Of a stretch of DNA of 64,000 nt, positions 36,701 to 45,469 are shown piece after piece. The notes beneath the pieces are model-generated. The model was not told the origin of the DNA. It ran no database searches and worked only from the letters and a program-made list of their open reading frames with translations. Source of the DNA: Chryseobacterium limigenitum (GTDB lineage Bacteria; Bacteroidota; Bacteroidia; Flavobacteriales; Weeksellaceae). The stretch is taken from the NCBI RefSeq assembly GCF_900114875.1, contig NZ_FPKW01000001.1, forward strand, positions 496,001-560,000. The letters run 5' to 3'. Made by a program: the position numbers and the translations under genes. The stretch's first letter is position 1. The number at the start of each line of letters is the position of its first letter.

Positions 36701-37753
36701 CCGGGACTTTTCAAAAGTTTAGCAAGAGAATTTGAAAATACGAATTGCAGATTGATCAGTTTAAATTCTCCTCAGCAAGTAGATCAAATTGCTGATATTA
36801 TTTTAAAAGAAATACTGACAACCGATAAACCGTCTGAAGTTATTTACAAAAATGATCAAAGACATAAAGTGGATATCATTCCATCACCATTATCAACAGG
36901 ACTGAGTGAGGCACAAATTCAATTAGATAAAGATTCTGTGGTTTTGGTTCTTGGAGGCGCGCAGGGAATTACTTCCGAACTAGCAAAACACATGTCACAG
37001 GCTTATCCTTGTACTTATATTTTGGTGGGAAGATCTGCAGATCCGAGAAATCAGGCAATACATAAAGAATTAGAAGTCATGAAAACCAAAGAAGAAATAA
37101 GAGCTTATCTTATCAAATCCGGAACATTTACTTCACCTTCTGAAATCGAAAAAGAAACAATAAAAGTTTTCAAAAACAATCAAATCCTGCGCACAATCCG
37201 TGATATGGAGCAAATGGGAAATACGATTATTTATCAATCATTAGATCTTTGCGATGAAAATGGTTTATCTGAATTAATCAACAGTATTTATGAAAAATAC
37301 AACCGCTTAGACGGGGTAATTCATGGGGCAGGTCTTTTGGAAGATAAATTATTCAAACAAAAAACAACAAGCTCATTCGGAAGAGTTTTCGATACTAAAG
37401 TAAAACCGCTTCGTGTATTGGCAGAAAAACTGCGCACGGATTGTCAGTTTGTAGTACTATTCTCAAGCATCGCTTCGGTTTACGGAAATAAAGGTCAGAC
37501 CGATTACGCTGCAGCAAACTCTGTGTTGGATGATTACGCAAATGCTTTAAACAAAAAACTAAAAGGAAAAGTAATTTCCATCAACTGGGGTCCCTGGAAA
37601 GGTGCCGGAATGGTTTCATCAACCCTGGAAACAGAATATGAAAGAAGAGGCATTTCTTTAATTCCATTGGAACAAGGCAAGGAAATTTTCCTGAATGAAA
37701 TAAAATACGGAACTGAAAGTCAGGTATTAATCATGTCCGGAAGTAACTGGTAA
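30764..37753 (+). CDS. PUFA-synthase-like iterative polyketide synthase, NPD-NPD-KS-AT-ACP-ACP-KR
   Basis: The 2329-aa multienzyme has, in order: an NPD/nitronate-monooxygenase-fold domain (1-240), a second NPD fold (265-615) like the PfaD-type FMN enoyl reductase, a ketosynthase (643-1085; Cys near 831 in DAACASS, EAHGTGT, QIGHTKCAAG), a malonyl-type acyltransferase (1181-1472; GQGSQ, GHSYGE, CAFHSP), two carrier domains (1655-1730 and 1768-1840; both ADLSIDSIKR, the PUFA-synthase signature) and a ketoreductase (2057-2329; GGAQGIT, SSIASVYGNKGQTDYAAAN). Only the second NPD keeps the catalytic-type His (GGHVG); the first reads GGLVG. With the DH of the next protein, a full reductive cycle is possible. 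The product is a long lipid-like chain by inference. Confidence 0.93.
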   Translation: MKNLTIFGLTPFEKPDATLVLAIHQAGAFPILSLGHELTTAQQALNQLEQADIPSFGICFSNNKLTSLQLSEKVKFVILPFGTTVNSISDLSIIYQVTSLKEAREAEKSGAKGIIIKGNEAGGLVGYESTFILFQRIIKEIKSIPVWVQGGIGLHTAAAAKALGATGVVLDSQLALFPESSVPKDTKDLCSKLNGTETKIIANHRVLVRPNSPALPENIAAEDLKKYFTDLDITKSYIPMGQDISLATDLYEDFKNLKKMVFGFKEAMYGHLRQAKALQVIDQDNILAKELGLKYPIAQGPMTRVSDVPAFANAVAEAGALPFVALSLLKGNAAKSLVFDTKNLAGEKTWGVGILGFAPQELREEQTSYILEAKPPVVLIAGGRPAQAKVFEKAGIKTFLHVPSPALLDIFLKEGATNFIFEGRECGGHVGPLSSTVLWEKQIERILKEDHPENISVFFAGGIHNDFSTAFISIMAAPLAARGVKVGVLIGTAYLYTKEAVSCCAIQEEFQVQALQAEETVLLETAPGHETRCLDTAFAQHFNNEKAKLIAAGTDKKEVWEQLEKLNVGRLRIAAKGVERQGDQLVTIPKEEQLDLGMYMIGQVATMHDKVISLDELHENVSINNQKYIQEAELSEAPISVEKPLDIAIIGMECIFPDAKNLEEYWRNIILGKDSVTEVPDERWNKELYYHPDSNESDVSHSKWGGFIPKIDFDPLEFGIPPQSLAAIEPTQLLTLLVAKRAMENAGYDEKHTNRENISVIIGAEGGNDLANSYSFRGFYKQVFGELHEEVKEAFPHTTEDSFPGILANVIAGRITNRLDLGGRNYTVDAACASSLAALELACQELILNKSDMVLAGGADLHNGINDYLMFSSTHALSRKGRCATFDSEADGIALGEGVAILVLKRYDDAVRDGDRIYSVIKGVGGSSDGKALGLTAPRKIGQVRALERAYTQAGISPASVGLVEAHGTGTVVGDKTELSALTNLFSRSGALPGQTHLGSVKTQIGHTKCAAGLAGLIKASLAVYHGVKPPTLHLQKPNAYYNAQTSPFAFYAESGLWSDKNRYAGISAFGFGGTNFHTVIANHPKQDDSAVLQSWPSELFVFRGDTYEEAKIQLNQIKSLLEVNDSIALKDIAYSLATSSEKQVQLSIVADTTEHLMMNIELALSGIESKDTFTVNKKEGKVAFLFPGQGSQRINMARDLFVAFPEMRKLIDSYPELEKVIFPSKTFDEATLTQQKETIKDTRLAQPLLGIVDLALAKLLQSIGIVPDMLAGHSYGELPALCFAGVFEEEKLVDLSIKRAQSILDSVEGGDPGTMIAVSSTRENLQPILDTVEGCYPVNYNAPTQCVVAGTTDAINKLMEILKQERISAKKLEVACAFHSPLLAKSKDFYETVLQDIPFEEMQIPVWSNTTATTYPTAVSEIKERLTDHLIQPVRFVEELQAMYEDGARIFIEVGPGKVLAGLAKSCLDKEHLTLSVEDTNGNKLTYLLSMLAQYLGTGRNFNIAKLFDGRNVQLIQIDQPELYKKNPAIWRVNGQAAHPTTGTMPANGALPIINPLQMNNFTNNQPPVIETQSNTERMLQEYLDSMKMMIQAQRDVMLTFLGQNPQVSPAPVYVSSVPTHSNGHAPIISAPNNDGAEKMVIIPVKEAPTKNIKTLLLQVVSDKTGYPHEMLGMEMDLEADLSIDSIKRVEIIGTLKSELGSFSSNNANEDTIMEQLASIKTLNGLVSWLTEYSGASNTSEKAVVTETPTSTPQNQTGFSLQELQTAILDIVSDKTGYPKEMLGLDLDLEADLSIDSIKRMEIIGELKTKIGFGEDLEQADDLMEKLAAIKTLNGLASWINEMSGNNTPEPIQNLLSRLRFDLTPTDVSLIENSEILQGKRFAITQDNSNQTLAIKNALEKHGAIAELVDADKDLTNFDGLIILDLFSSPVKQNIIDHVDLIKRLDLDKAQWIYLISDIPAHVQELTDTTLLRHYKGHPGLFKSLAREFENTNCRLISLNSPQQVDQIADIILKEILTTDKPSEVIYKNDQRHKVDIIPSPLSTGLSEAQIQLDKDSVVLVLGGAQGITSELAKHMSQAYPCTYILVGRSADPRNQAIHKELEVMKTKEEIRAYLIKSGTFTSPSEIEKETIKVFKNNQILRTIRDMEQMGNTIIYQSLDLCDENGLSELINSIYEKYNRLDGVIHGAGLLEDKLFKQKTTSSFGRVFDTKVKPLRVLAEKLRTDCQFVVLFSSIASVYGNKGQTDYAAANSVLDDYANALNKKLKGKVISINWGPWKGAGMVSSTLETEYERRGISLIPLEQGKEIFLNEIKYGTESQVLIMSGSNW

Positions 37754-37771
37754 ACGCTGTAGAAAATAAGT

Positions 37772-40700
37772 ATGAAAAAAACAGATGTTGCTGTAATTGG
37801 TTTGTCTTGCGTCTTTCCGGGGGCGCAGGACGCCGACACTTTTTGGCAGAATATTGTCAATAAAGTAGATTCTACCCAACTGGCTCCAGCCGACCGAATT
37901 GATCCTGTTCATTTTAGCAATACCACAAATCCGGTTGACCGTTTTTATTGCCAGCGTGGCGGATTTATTTCTGATTATGAATTCGATCCCACCGCTTTCG
38001 GTATTTTACCTTTGGCGGTTGAAGGAACAGAACCCGATCATTTATTAACGCTTGATCTGGTTCAAAAAGCCTTAGACGATGCAGGAATATTTAAGAAAAA
38101 CATTTCGCTCGAAAAAACTGGAATCATCATTGGAAAAGGAAACTACACCGGACCGGGCGCAACTCGTGCCATCGAAATTGTTAGAACCGGAGAGCAAATT
38201 TCCTCTTTATTAAAGGAATTGCTACCCGAAGTTTCTTCCGCCGATATTGAAAAAGTAAAGCATGCTTTTCAGGAAAGAAAAGGACGTTTTGCAGCCGATA
38301 CCGCAATGGGATTAATTCCTAATCTTGTTGCATCTTTAGTTGCTAACCGATTCAATTTGGGTGGAGTTGCATTTACCGTAGATGCCGCTTGTGCAAGTGC
38401 CTTAATTGCAGTAGATCACGCGGTACAGGAGCTTCAAAGAGGAAGATCTGATATCATGATTGCAGGTGGAGTTCATACCGGACAAAACGCTGCTTTCTGG
38501 AGTATTTTCGCACAGTTAGGAGCATTATCTCATCAACAAAAAATTAAGCCTTTCAGCAATGATGCAGATGGTTTATTAATTGGTGAAGGTTGCGGTTTTG
38601 TGGTCTTAAAAAGATTGGAGGATGCCATTCGTGATCAGGATAAAATCTATGCCGTTATCAAAGGAATCGGTGTAAGCAGTGATGGAAACGGAACAAGCGT
38701 AATGAGTCCTTCTGTAAAAGGTCAGTTAAAAGCTTTACAACAAGCTTGGGCAAATGCAGATTTAGACGAAAACCAAATCGGTTATATTGAGGCTCACGGA
38801 ACAGGAACTCCGCTTGGCGACAAGACAGAATTGCAGACTTTAGCTCAGTTTTTCGGAAAAGAAGAAAATGCTAAAATCGCAGGAATCGGTTCTGTAAAAT
38901 CGAATATCGGTCACGCCATGCCCGCTGCAGGAATTGCAGGGTTGATAAAAACTTGTCTCGCGCTTCATAACGATACATTACCACCGACTTTATATTGCGA
39001 AAATCCGACTTCGGAGATGCAGAATACCAGATTCGAACCTGTACAGGAGGCAAAAAACTGGTCAAAAACAGGGTTGCCAAAAGTAGCAGCAGTCAATGCT
39101 TTCGGATTCGGAGGAATTAATGCACATGTGGTTTTGGAAGGGTATGATATGCCTAAAAAAGAAAAAGTTCTCATCTTAGCCAGACCAACACACGAAGAAT
39201 TATTATCTGCTTTACAAAATAACGACACGACTTTAGGAGAAGGAGATTATCGTATTGCCCTATTCGATCCGACTCCTGCAAGAATTGAAAAAGCCATTAA
39301 AATCGTTGCTAAAAATAATCCTTGGCGCAACAAACAGGATATTTGGTACACCAACGCTCCTCTGTTGCAGAATGGAGAAAAAGTAGCCTTCGTTTTTCCT
39401 GGATTAGACGGTTTGGCGAAAGGTGAAGTAGAAAGTGTAAGCCGTTATTTCAACATCATCGCACCGATTGAAACGGAAGGTGAAGGATTATTAAATGATG
39501 CTTTAAATATTTTCAACAATTGCAGTATTCTTGATAATTCATTAAAAAAATTAGGAATTATACCGGATATGAATGCAGGTCACAGCTTAGGTGAATGGTT
39601 GGCAGGCTACTCTTCTGAATTAGCAGAAGTAAATTCTGTAAAAGCTTTAATTGATGTTTTAAATCCTGAAACTTTTGAATTAAAAGATTCAAAATTCATC
39701 GCCATCGGAGCCGGAATTGAAACCATAAAACCTATTATAGAAGAAATTTCAAACGTTTATATCTCGAATGACAATTGCCCGAATCAGGTGATTCTTTGCG
39801 GAAGTAATTTGGCTTTGGATGAATTGGTTCCTGTATTAAAATCAAAACAGATATTTCATCAAATTTTGCCGTTCCAGTCTGGTTTTCACTCCCCTTTTAT
39901 CGCCGATAAACTGGATGTGATTTTAGCCGGAATGGAAAAAGCACAATTTCAAAAAACAAAAATCCCATTGTGGTCTGCAACGACATTGGAGCCTTATCCA
40001 TCTGATCAGGATGCCATTAGAAAACTGAGTGCGGAACATCTTGTTGAACCCGTTCGTTTCCGTGAACTGACAGATAAATTGTATGAAGAAGACGCAAGAT
40101 TTTTCATACAAGTCGGAACAGGCGGATTGATTGGATTTATTGATGATACATTGAAAGGAAAAGCATTCAGTACAATTGCGTCAAGCGTCCCTACTCGTTC
40201 TGCACTGGCTCAATTTCAACGTGTGGTTGCTGCGCTATTCGTGGAAGGAAAAGTGGTTGCGTTGGACTTTTTGGATATTCAAGCCTCATCAAGAAAACCA
40301 TCCGGAAAAAATATGAAACTGGAATTAGGTTCACCAATTGTGCGTGATTTTGCAGCCATTAAAACTTTAGCGAAATCTATCAATACTTCAAAGCAAAAAA
40401 TGACTGCAGCAGTTGCAAAATCAGGCCATCCGCTTGTTCAGGCATTTCAGGAGAACATTTCGGATATGATTAAAATGCAGGAGGAAGTTTTAACGTTATT
40501 CCAAGACCGTCCGAAAGTTTCGATTCCGAATGTGGTTATACCAAAAGTCCAGGCTCCGATAAGCAAGAATTTTGAGAAAACATTATACGTGACATTGGAA
40601 ACCCACCCTTACCTCATCGACCACAGCTTATTGAGACAACCGAAAGGCTGGCATGAAGTTGCCGATATGGAACCCGTGATTCCGATGACCATGATTTTTG

Positions 40701-42007
40701 AACAACTGGCGGAAATCGCACAACAGGAAATTGAGGGAAGCCAAATTCATAAAATCATGAATGTAAGCGTTTTTCAATGGATGAATGTGGCAAAACCTTT
40801 CGAAAAAACAGTAAAAGGAGAATGGAAATCCACCAATCACGCTTATTTAGATATTGAAAATTTTGCGAATGCAGAGGTTTTATTGACCTCAACTACAAGA
40901 CCGAATCCAACCTTCAATCTTTCCATCGGAGAAATATTACCCATCGAAAGAACTCCGGAAGAAGTGTATGATATGCATATGTTTCACGGTGAAAAATATC
41001 AGGGAATTACGGAGATTTCAAAAGTAGGAACGAAAGGAATTATCGGAAAAATCAAAGGAAACGGAGGGAAAGGTTCATTGCTAGATAACGCAGGTCAATT
41101 ATTTGGACTTTGGTTGCAATTAACGTTAACAAAAGACAGAATTGCCTTCCCGGTAAAAATCAAAGACATTGAATTTTTCGGAGATCTACACGATCAGGAC
41201 GGCATGTTTGAATGTACCTGCAGTCTGACTGAAATGAATGACGAATTTGCAATCGGAGATATTCTTTTAACCAAAAACGGAAAAGTATGGTGCAAAATTT
41301 CAGGGTGGCAAAACCGCCGTCTGGAAATCGATGCGGCGCTGTGGAATGTTTCGATGTCGCCTTTGCACAACCGTCTTTCTGAGGAAATTGCTCCCGAAGT
41401 ATTTTTCTTCCATCAGGCGTATTCAAGAGTGGCGTCGTGGGATTTTATCCTGAAACGTTATTTCAATCAAACCGAAAAACAGCATCATCAAACATTACTT
41501 CCAAACAAAAGAAAAAGCTATATGGTAAGCCGTGTTGCGGTGAAAGATGCGGTGAGAAATCTTCTTAAAAAGGAAAGAAATCACGCTTGCTTCCCCATCA
41601 CTTTTGAAGTTGGTAAAGATGAGGTCGGAAAACCTTATTTAATCGGAGATTCAACAAAAGACATTCATATTTCTTTAGCACATAAAGGAAAAGATGCCGT
41701 CGGAATTGCACAAACCGGAAAATCAGTCGGGATCGACATGGAAATCATTGAAGAACGAAGCTCAGGATTCTACGATTTGGTCTTTACAGATAACGAATTA
41801 GTATTATTAAAAGACAAAAATCAGGCAGAATGGACCACTCGTTTTTGGGTAGCAAAAGAAGCGTACGGAAAGTTTTTGGGAACAGGATTGAAAGGAAATC
41901 CAAAAAACTTCGAAGTAGAGAAAATAACAGACGATTCTTTATGGATCAGTCAAACAGAAATCAAAACAATTAAACATAAAAATTATATCATAGGATGGAC
42001 ACTATAA
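37772..42007 (+). CDS. Polyketide synthase, KS-AT-DH with fused phosphopantetheinyl transferase
   Basis: The 1411-aa partner protein has a ketosynthase (5-456; Cys near 207 in DAACASA, EAHGTGT, NIGHAMPAAG), an acyltransferase (about 534-810; GHSLGEWLAG, GFHSPF) whose usual GQGSQ entry motif is degenerate (GLDGL), a dehydratase hot-dog region (about 935-1190; THPYLIDHS with His near 943, later DNAGQLFG), and a C-terminal 4'-phosphopantetheinyl transferase (about 1200-1411; GIDME near 1319, WVAKEAYGKFLG near 1359). The fused transferase should activate the carrier domains of its own pathway. It begins 18 bp after the first synthase and overlaps the acyl carrier protein gene by 13 bp. Confidence 0.93.
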   Translation: MKKTDVAVIGLSCVFPGAQDADTFWQNIVNKVDSTQLAPADRIDPVHFSNTTNPVDRFYCQRGGFISDYEFDPTAFGILPLAVEGTEPDHLLTLDLVQKALDDAGIFKKNISLEKTGIIIGKGNYTGPGATRAIEIVRTGEQISSLLKELLPEVSSADIEKVKHAFQERKGRFAADTAMGLIPNLVASLVANRFNLGGVAFTVDAACASALIAVDHAVQELQRGRSDIMIAGGVHTGQNAAFWSIFAQLGALSHQQKIKPFSNDADGLLIGEGCGFVVLKRLEDAIRDQDKIYAVIKGIGVSSDGNGTSVMSPSVKGQLKALQQAWANADLDENQIGYIEAHGTGTPLGDKTELQTLAQFFGKEENAKIAGIGSVKSNIGHAMPAAGIAGLIKTCLALHNDTLPPTLYCENPTSEMQNTRFEPVQEAKNWSKTGLPKVAAVNAFGFGGINAHVVLEGYDMPKKEKVLILARPTHEELLSALQNNDTTLGEGDYRIALFDPTPARIEKAIKIVAKNNPWRNKQDIWYTNAPLLQNGEKVAFVFPGLDGLAKGEVESVSRYFNIIAPIETEGEGLLNDALNIFNNCSILDNSLKKLGIIPDMNAGHSLGEWLAGYSSELAEVNSVKALIDVLNPETFELKDSKFIAIGAGIETIKPIIEEISNVYISNDNCPNQVILCGSNLALDELVPVLKSKQIFHQILPFQSGFHSPFIADKLDVILAGMEKAQFQKTKIPLWSATTLEPYPSDQDAIRKLSAEHLVEPVRFRELTDKLYEEDARFFIQVGTGGLIGFIDDTLKGKAFSTIASSVPTRSALAQFQRVVAALFVEGKVVALDFLDIQASSRKPSGKNMKLELGSPIVRDFAAIKTLAKSINTSKQKMTAAVAKSGHPLVQAFQENISDMIKMQEEVLTLFQDRPKVSIPNVVIPKVQAPISKNFEKTLYVTLETHPYLIDHSLLRQPKGWHEVADMEPVIPMTMIFEQLAEIAQQEIEGSQIHKIMNVSVFQWMNVAKPFEKTVKGEWKSTNHAYLDIENFANAEVLLTSTTRPNPTFNLSIGEILPIERTPEEVYDMHMFHGEKYQGITEISKVGTKGIIGKIKGNGGKGSLLDNAGQLFGLWLQLTLTKDRIAFPVKIKDIEFFGDLHDQDGMFECTCSLTEMNDEFAIGDILLTKNGKVWCKISGWQNRRLEIDAALWNVSMSPLHNRLSEEIAPEVFFFHQAYSRVASWDFILKRYFNQTEKQHHQTLLPNKRKSYMVSRVAVKDAVRNLLKKERNHACFPITFEVGKDEVGKPYLIGDSTKDIHISLAHKGKDAVGIAQTGKSVGIDMEIIEERSSGFYDLVFTDNELVLLKDKNQAEWTTRFWVAKEAYGKFLGTGLKGNPKNFEVEKITDDSLWISQTEIKTIKHKNYIIGWTL

Positions 42008-42294
42008 ACACTACAGAAAAATTAAATCACGAAGAATTATTCACTCTTTTAAAAGGTTTCATCACGGAAGTTATCGGCGAAGAATTTGTAGAAGAAATGG
42101 ACATTACTCCTGAAAGTTCTTTCACAAAAGATCTGGAAATGGACAGCATCGAAATCGTCTCTTTTTCCGAGAAAATTAAAGCGCATTTTGGGGAACAAAT
42201 CGATTTCACGGGATGGCTGTCTTCAATGGATCTGGACGAATTGATCAACCTTGATTTAAGTATGATTATCAATTACATCTACGAATGCCAATAA
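41995..42294 (+). CDS. Stand-alone acyl carrier protein
   Basis: The 99-aa protein has an acyl-carrier fold with the phosphopantetheine-accepting Ser51 in DLEMDSIEIV, and typical helices II and III. Unlike the carrier domains fused in the synthase (DSIKR), it belongs to the DSIE type, so it may carry a starter unit or the finished chain to the hydrolase or acyltransferases. It overlaps both neighbours (13 bp and 10 bp), showing translational coupling. Confidence 0.88.
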   Translation: MDTINTTEKLNHEELFTLLKGFITEVIGEEFVEEMDITPESSFTKDLEMDSIEIVSFSEKIKAHFGEQIDFTGWLSSMDLDELINLDLSMIINYIYECQ

Positions 42295-43076
42295 TCTCTG
42301 TAAACGATAAAAAGGTTCATATTCAGGAACTCAACAAAGGGGCTGAACAAACTGTGGTAATGATCCACGGTATGTTCAGCAACCTTTCCATTTATTATTT
42401 TAATATTGCTCCGATTCTGGCAAAACATTTCCATGTTGTGATGTTTGATTTAAAAAGTCACGGCATGAGCGAACGTTTTACAGACGGTTACGATTTAGAA
42501 AATATGTCTTCCGATGTCTTGGTTTTGATGGATGCTTTAAATATAAAAAAGGCACATCTTGTCGGCTATAGTTTTGGAGGGTTGATTGCTTTAAAAACAG
42601 CTTTAAAAGATCCCAATCGCATTAAGCAATTGGTGGTTATTGAAGCCCCGGATCCTCAGGACGAAAAAGCCAGAGGTATTATCGAAGAATACAGCAAAGA
42701 GTTTCTGGAACATTATGTCGCCAATTTTACCGATACCACAAAAGTACAGATGGGAAAAAGGCAGATGGAAAAAAATCATCGTATGTATGAGTTTTTGTTT
42801 AATCAGACCACGATTAAAGCGGATATGATTAAAGAAAAACATTTCCTGAGCGAAGTCGATTTTTCTGAATTAAAACCTTCAACATTGCTAATGTATGGCG
42901 CAAATTCCAACTGCAGACCTACAGGAGAATGGCTGAATGAACAAATCGGACAAGCTGATTTAGAATTAATTCCAGGAGATCACAACATCCCGATTCAGGA
43001 ACCTGTTTTGATTGCAGAAACTATTGCCCATTTTTTATCAAAATCATTAAAAACCTTATCACAAAACCATGGCTAA
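42285..43076 (+). CDS. Alpha/beta hydrolase, candidate chain-releasing thioesterase
   Basis: The 263-aa protein is a cytosolic alpha/beta hydrolase with HGMFSNLSIYYF (28-39), FDLKSHGMSER (54-64), nucleophile Ser96 in GYSFGG and a catalytic His in GDHNIP near 238. There is no signal peptide. No thioesterase domain is present in the synthases, so this enzyme is the best candidate to release the chain or hydrolyse an intermediate (inference from position). It overlaps the ACP and the glycosyltransferase genes. Confidence 0.87.
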   Translation: MPIISVNDKKVHIQELNKGAEQTVVMIHGMFSNLSIYYFNIAPILAKHFHVVMFDLKSHGMSERFTDGYDLENMSSDVLVLMDALNIKKAHLVGYSFGGLIALKTALKDPNRIKQLVVIEAPDPQDEKARGIIEEYSKEFLEHYVANFTDTTKVQMGKRQMEKNHRMYEFLFNQTTIKADMIKEKHFLSEVDFSELKPSTLLMYGANSNCRPTGEWLNEQIGQADLELIPGDHNIPIQEPVLIAETIAHFLSKSLKTLSQNHG

Positions 43077-45465
43077 ATTTGTATTTGTAGTTCCACCATT
43101 GACAGGTCATGTGAACCCTACACTAAGTATCGGTGCCACTCTTCTGGAAAGAGGACATCAGGTTGCATGGATAAGTCTTGACCAAAATTTAACCTATAAA
43201 CTTCCGGAAGGCGGAGAATTATTATTGATTCAATACGACCAGACCGACGAAGAAAAAAGAGACAGCGAAAACTATCTCGATATCATTTCTAAAAAAGTTG
43301 TCTACGGAATCGACAGCATCAAATTTCTTTACGAAGATGTTTTGATTCCTCTAAACAGATATTGCTATAATGGAATTATTCCTTTGTTAAAAGAATATCA
43401 ACCCGATTTGGTGATTGGCGATCATCAGTTATTTGCGGCTTCTATTGCTGCAAAAAAATTACGTTTGCCTTATGCTACAACAGTTACTGCTCCCGCTGCC
43501 ATCAAAATTATGAGTGAACTTCCAAAAGTTCATGAGTGGGAAGAAAAGCAGATTGTTGCATTACAGCAGGAATTAGGCGTTGAAGAAAATCATGCATTAG
43601 ATTGTTCCGATTTATTGACATTGGTTTTAACGTCACAATATTTCTTTGGAGAAATGGATCTAACTTCCAACTACCAATTCACAGGGCCGGTTCTTACAGA
43701 GCGTCGTATTTCCAGTGAATTTGACTGGGAAAAATTCAATGCTAATTCAAGAAAAAAGATTTTGGTAAGCATCGGAACGACTTTCGATCACGAGCATAAA
43801 AAAGCATTTTTCCAAAAAGTGGTTGATGCTTTTAAAGATGAAAATTTAACCGTAGTTGTCGTTTCAGACCCTCAACTTTTCGAGCAATGGCCGGAAAATT
43901 TTATGGTGTATCAGCAAGTTCCTCAGTTGGATTTGTTACCTCATCTTGACGGTGTTGTTTCTCACGGCGGTCACAATACGGTTTCCGAAGCATTATCAAA
44001 TGGTTTGCCTTTGGTCGTGATTCCGATTGCTTATGATCAATCGCATGTTGCGGGGCGTGTTGTGCGTACAGGAGCGGGTGAACGTCTTAATTTTAACAGA
44101 TTTAAAGCGCATCATTTAAACGAAGCCGTACAAAATATTTTAACCAATCCTGAATATAAAAAAGCTGCAGAAATTGTCCGCGAATCTTTTGCTGAAGCCG
44201 GAGGAAGCGCAACAGCAGCCAATTTACTGGAAAATGCCATCACAAACTCAACTATGGAAAAACCGAAGTCAAAATTTTTATTTGTTATTCCTCCGTTTTT
44301 TGGACATATCAGTCCGACATTGAGCGTTGGAGCGAGTTTAATTGCGCGTGGTCATGAAGTAAAATGGTTCGGAATCACGCCTTTAGACAACAAACATATT
44401 CCGGAAGGCGGAAGTTATTTTTACCCTGAGCAAGATTTAATTCCATATCAGGATGAAATTGCCAGGATTTTAAAAAGACAGGATGATGGCCCCGCCTGTT
44501 CAGGACCTGAAGTGATGAAACTTGCTTTGGAAGAAACCTATGTCCCTTTCGCTAAAATGATGATGCCCGGACTGGAAACACTTACAAAAGAATGGCGACC
44601 CGATGTTATCGTCAACGACTGTATCACTTTCGGAGGAGCGCTTTTTGCTCATAAAAACAATATTCCGTGTGTGACGACAACACCAGTTCCACCCGATGTG
44701 ATGGGCGATACCGAAAACAGTGCCCAAAAAATATTTGAATGGCAACAGAATTTAATTAAAGAACTTCAAAAAGAAGTTGGAATCGATGATGACGGAATTT
44801 TCATTCATTCCCATCATTTGAATTTAATATTTACCTCTCAGAAATTTGCTGATTTTGATGAGGTTCCAACGCATATGAAATTTGTAGGACCTGTAAAAGG
44901 TCGTCCGAATCCTGCGCCTTTTGATTGGGATAAATTGAACGCTTCGACAACACCAAAAATATTTGTTTCATTAGGAACGCTTTTAGTAGATATTCGAAAA
45001 GCATTTTTCGAAAAAGTAATTGCGGCTTTTGCAGATCAGCCTGTAACCGTAATTGCCGCTACTCCACCGGAAATTTTTGAAGAATGGCCTTCGAACTTTA
45101 TTGTGAGCAGTTTTGTTCCGCAATCTGCCTTAATGCCACACATGGATGCCGTGATTTGTCATGGTGGTTTTAATACCGTGAATGATACATTTACCAACGG
45201 ATTACCGATGTTGATCACGCCAATTGCTTACGATCATTTTCATATTGCAAAACTAATTGAAAAAGCAGGTTGCGGAATCAGTATCAGATATAAAAGATTA
45301 CGTGTAGATGCGCTTCGCCAGACTGTTTTTGAATTATTGGAAAATCCGACTTACAGAAATGCTGCAAAAGAAGTTCAATCGAGCTTGATCAATGCAGGCG
45401 GAAACGACCGTGCGGTAGAATTACTGGAGAATTTTATAGAACAATCAACCTTAGTTCCTGTGTAA
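43069..45465 (+). CDS. Fused twin UDP-glycosyltransferase (MGT/GT1 family)
   Basis: The 798-aa protein consists of two complete, diverged GT1-family glycosyltransferases of about 398 residues each. Both begin with a P-P-[LF]-[TF]-G-H-[VI]-x-P-T-L-S motif, and each carries a sugar-nucleotide-binding signature, HGGHNTVSEALSNGLP (first) and HGGFNTVNDTFTNGLP (second). The second half begins with an in-frame ATG at 44254 (residue 396), suggesting fusion of two adjacent genes through stop-codon loss. Relatives glycosylate macrolides and carotenoids (CrtX-like). Two halves could add two sugars in turn. It follows the hydrolase with an 8-bp overlap. Confidence 0.9.
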   Translation: MAKFVFVVPPLTGHVNPTLSIGATLLERGHQVAWISLDQNLTYKLPEGGELLLIQYDQTDEEKRDSENYLDIISKKVVYGIDSIKFLYEDVLIPLNRYCYNGIIPLLKEYQPDLVIGDHQLFAASIAAKKLRLPYATTVTAPAAIKIMSELPKVHEWEEKQIVALQQELGVEENHALDCSDLLTLVLTSQYFFGEMDLTSNYQFTGPVLTERRISSEFDWEKFNANSRKKILVSIGTTFDHEHKKAFFQKVVDAFKDENLTVVVVSDPQLFEQWPENFMVYQQVPQLDLLPHLDGVVSHGGHNTVSEALSNGLPLVVIPIAYDQSHVAGRVVRTGAGERLNFNRFKAHHLNEAVQNILTNPEYKKAAEIVRESFAEAGGSATAANLLENAITNSTMEKPKSKFLFVIPPFFGHISPTLSVGASLIARGHEVKWFGITPLDNKHIPEGGSYFYPEQDLIPYQDEIARILKRQDDGPACSGPEVMKLALEETYVPFAKMMMPGLETLTKEWRPDVIVNDCITFGGALFAHKNNIPCVTTTPVPPDVMGDTENSAQKIFEWQQNLIKELQKEVGIDDDGIFIHSHHLNLIFTSQKFADFDEVPTHMKFVGPVKGRPNPAPFDWDKLNASTTPKIFVSLGTLLVDIRKAFFEKVIAAFADQPVTVIAATPPEIFEEWPSNFIVSSFVPQSALMPHMDAVICHGGFNTVNDTFTNGLPMLITPIAYDHFHIAKLIEKAGCGISIRYKRLRVDALRQTVFELLENPTYRNAAKEVQSSLINAGGNDRAVELLENFIEQSTLVPV

Positions 45466-45469
45466 GCTT

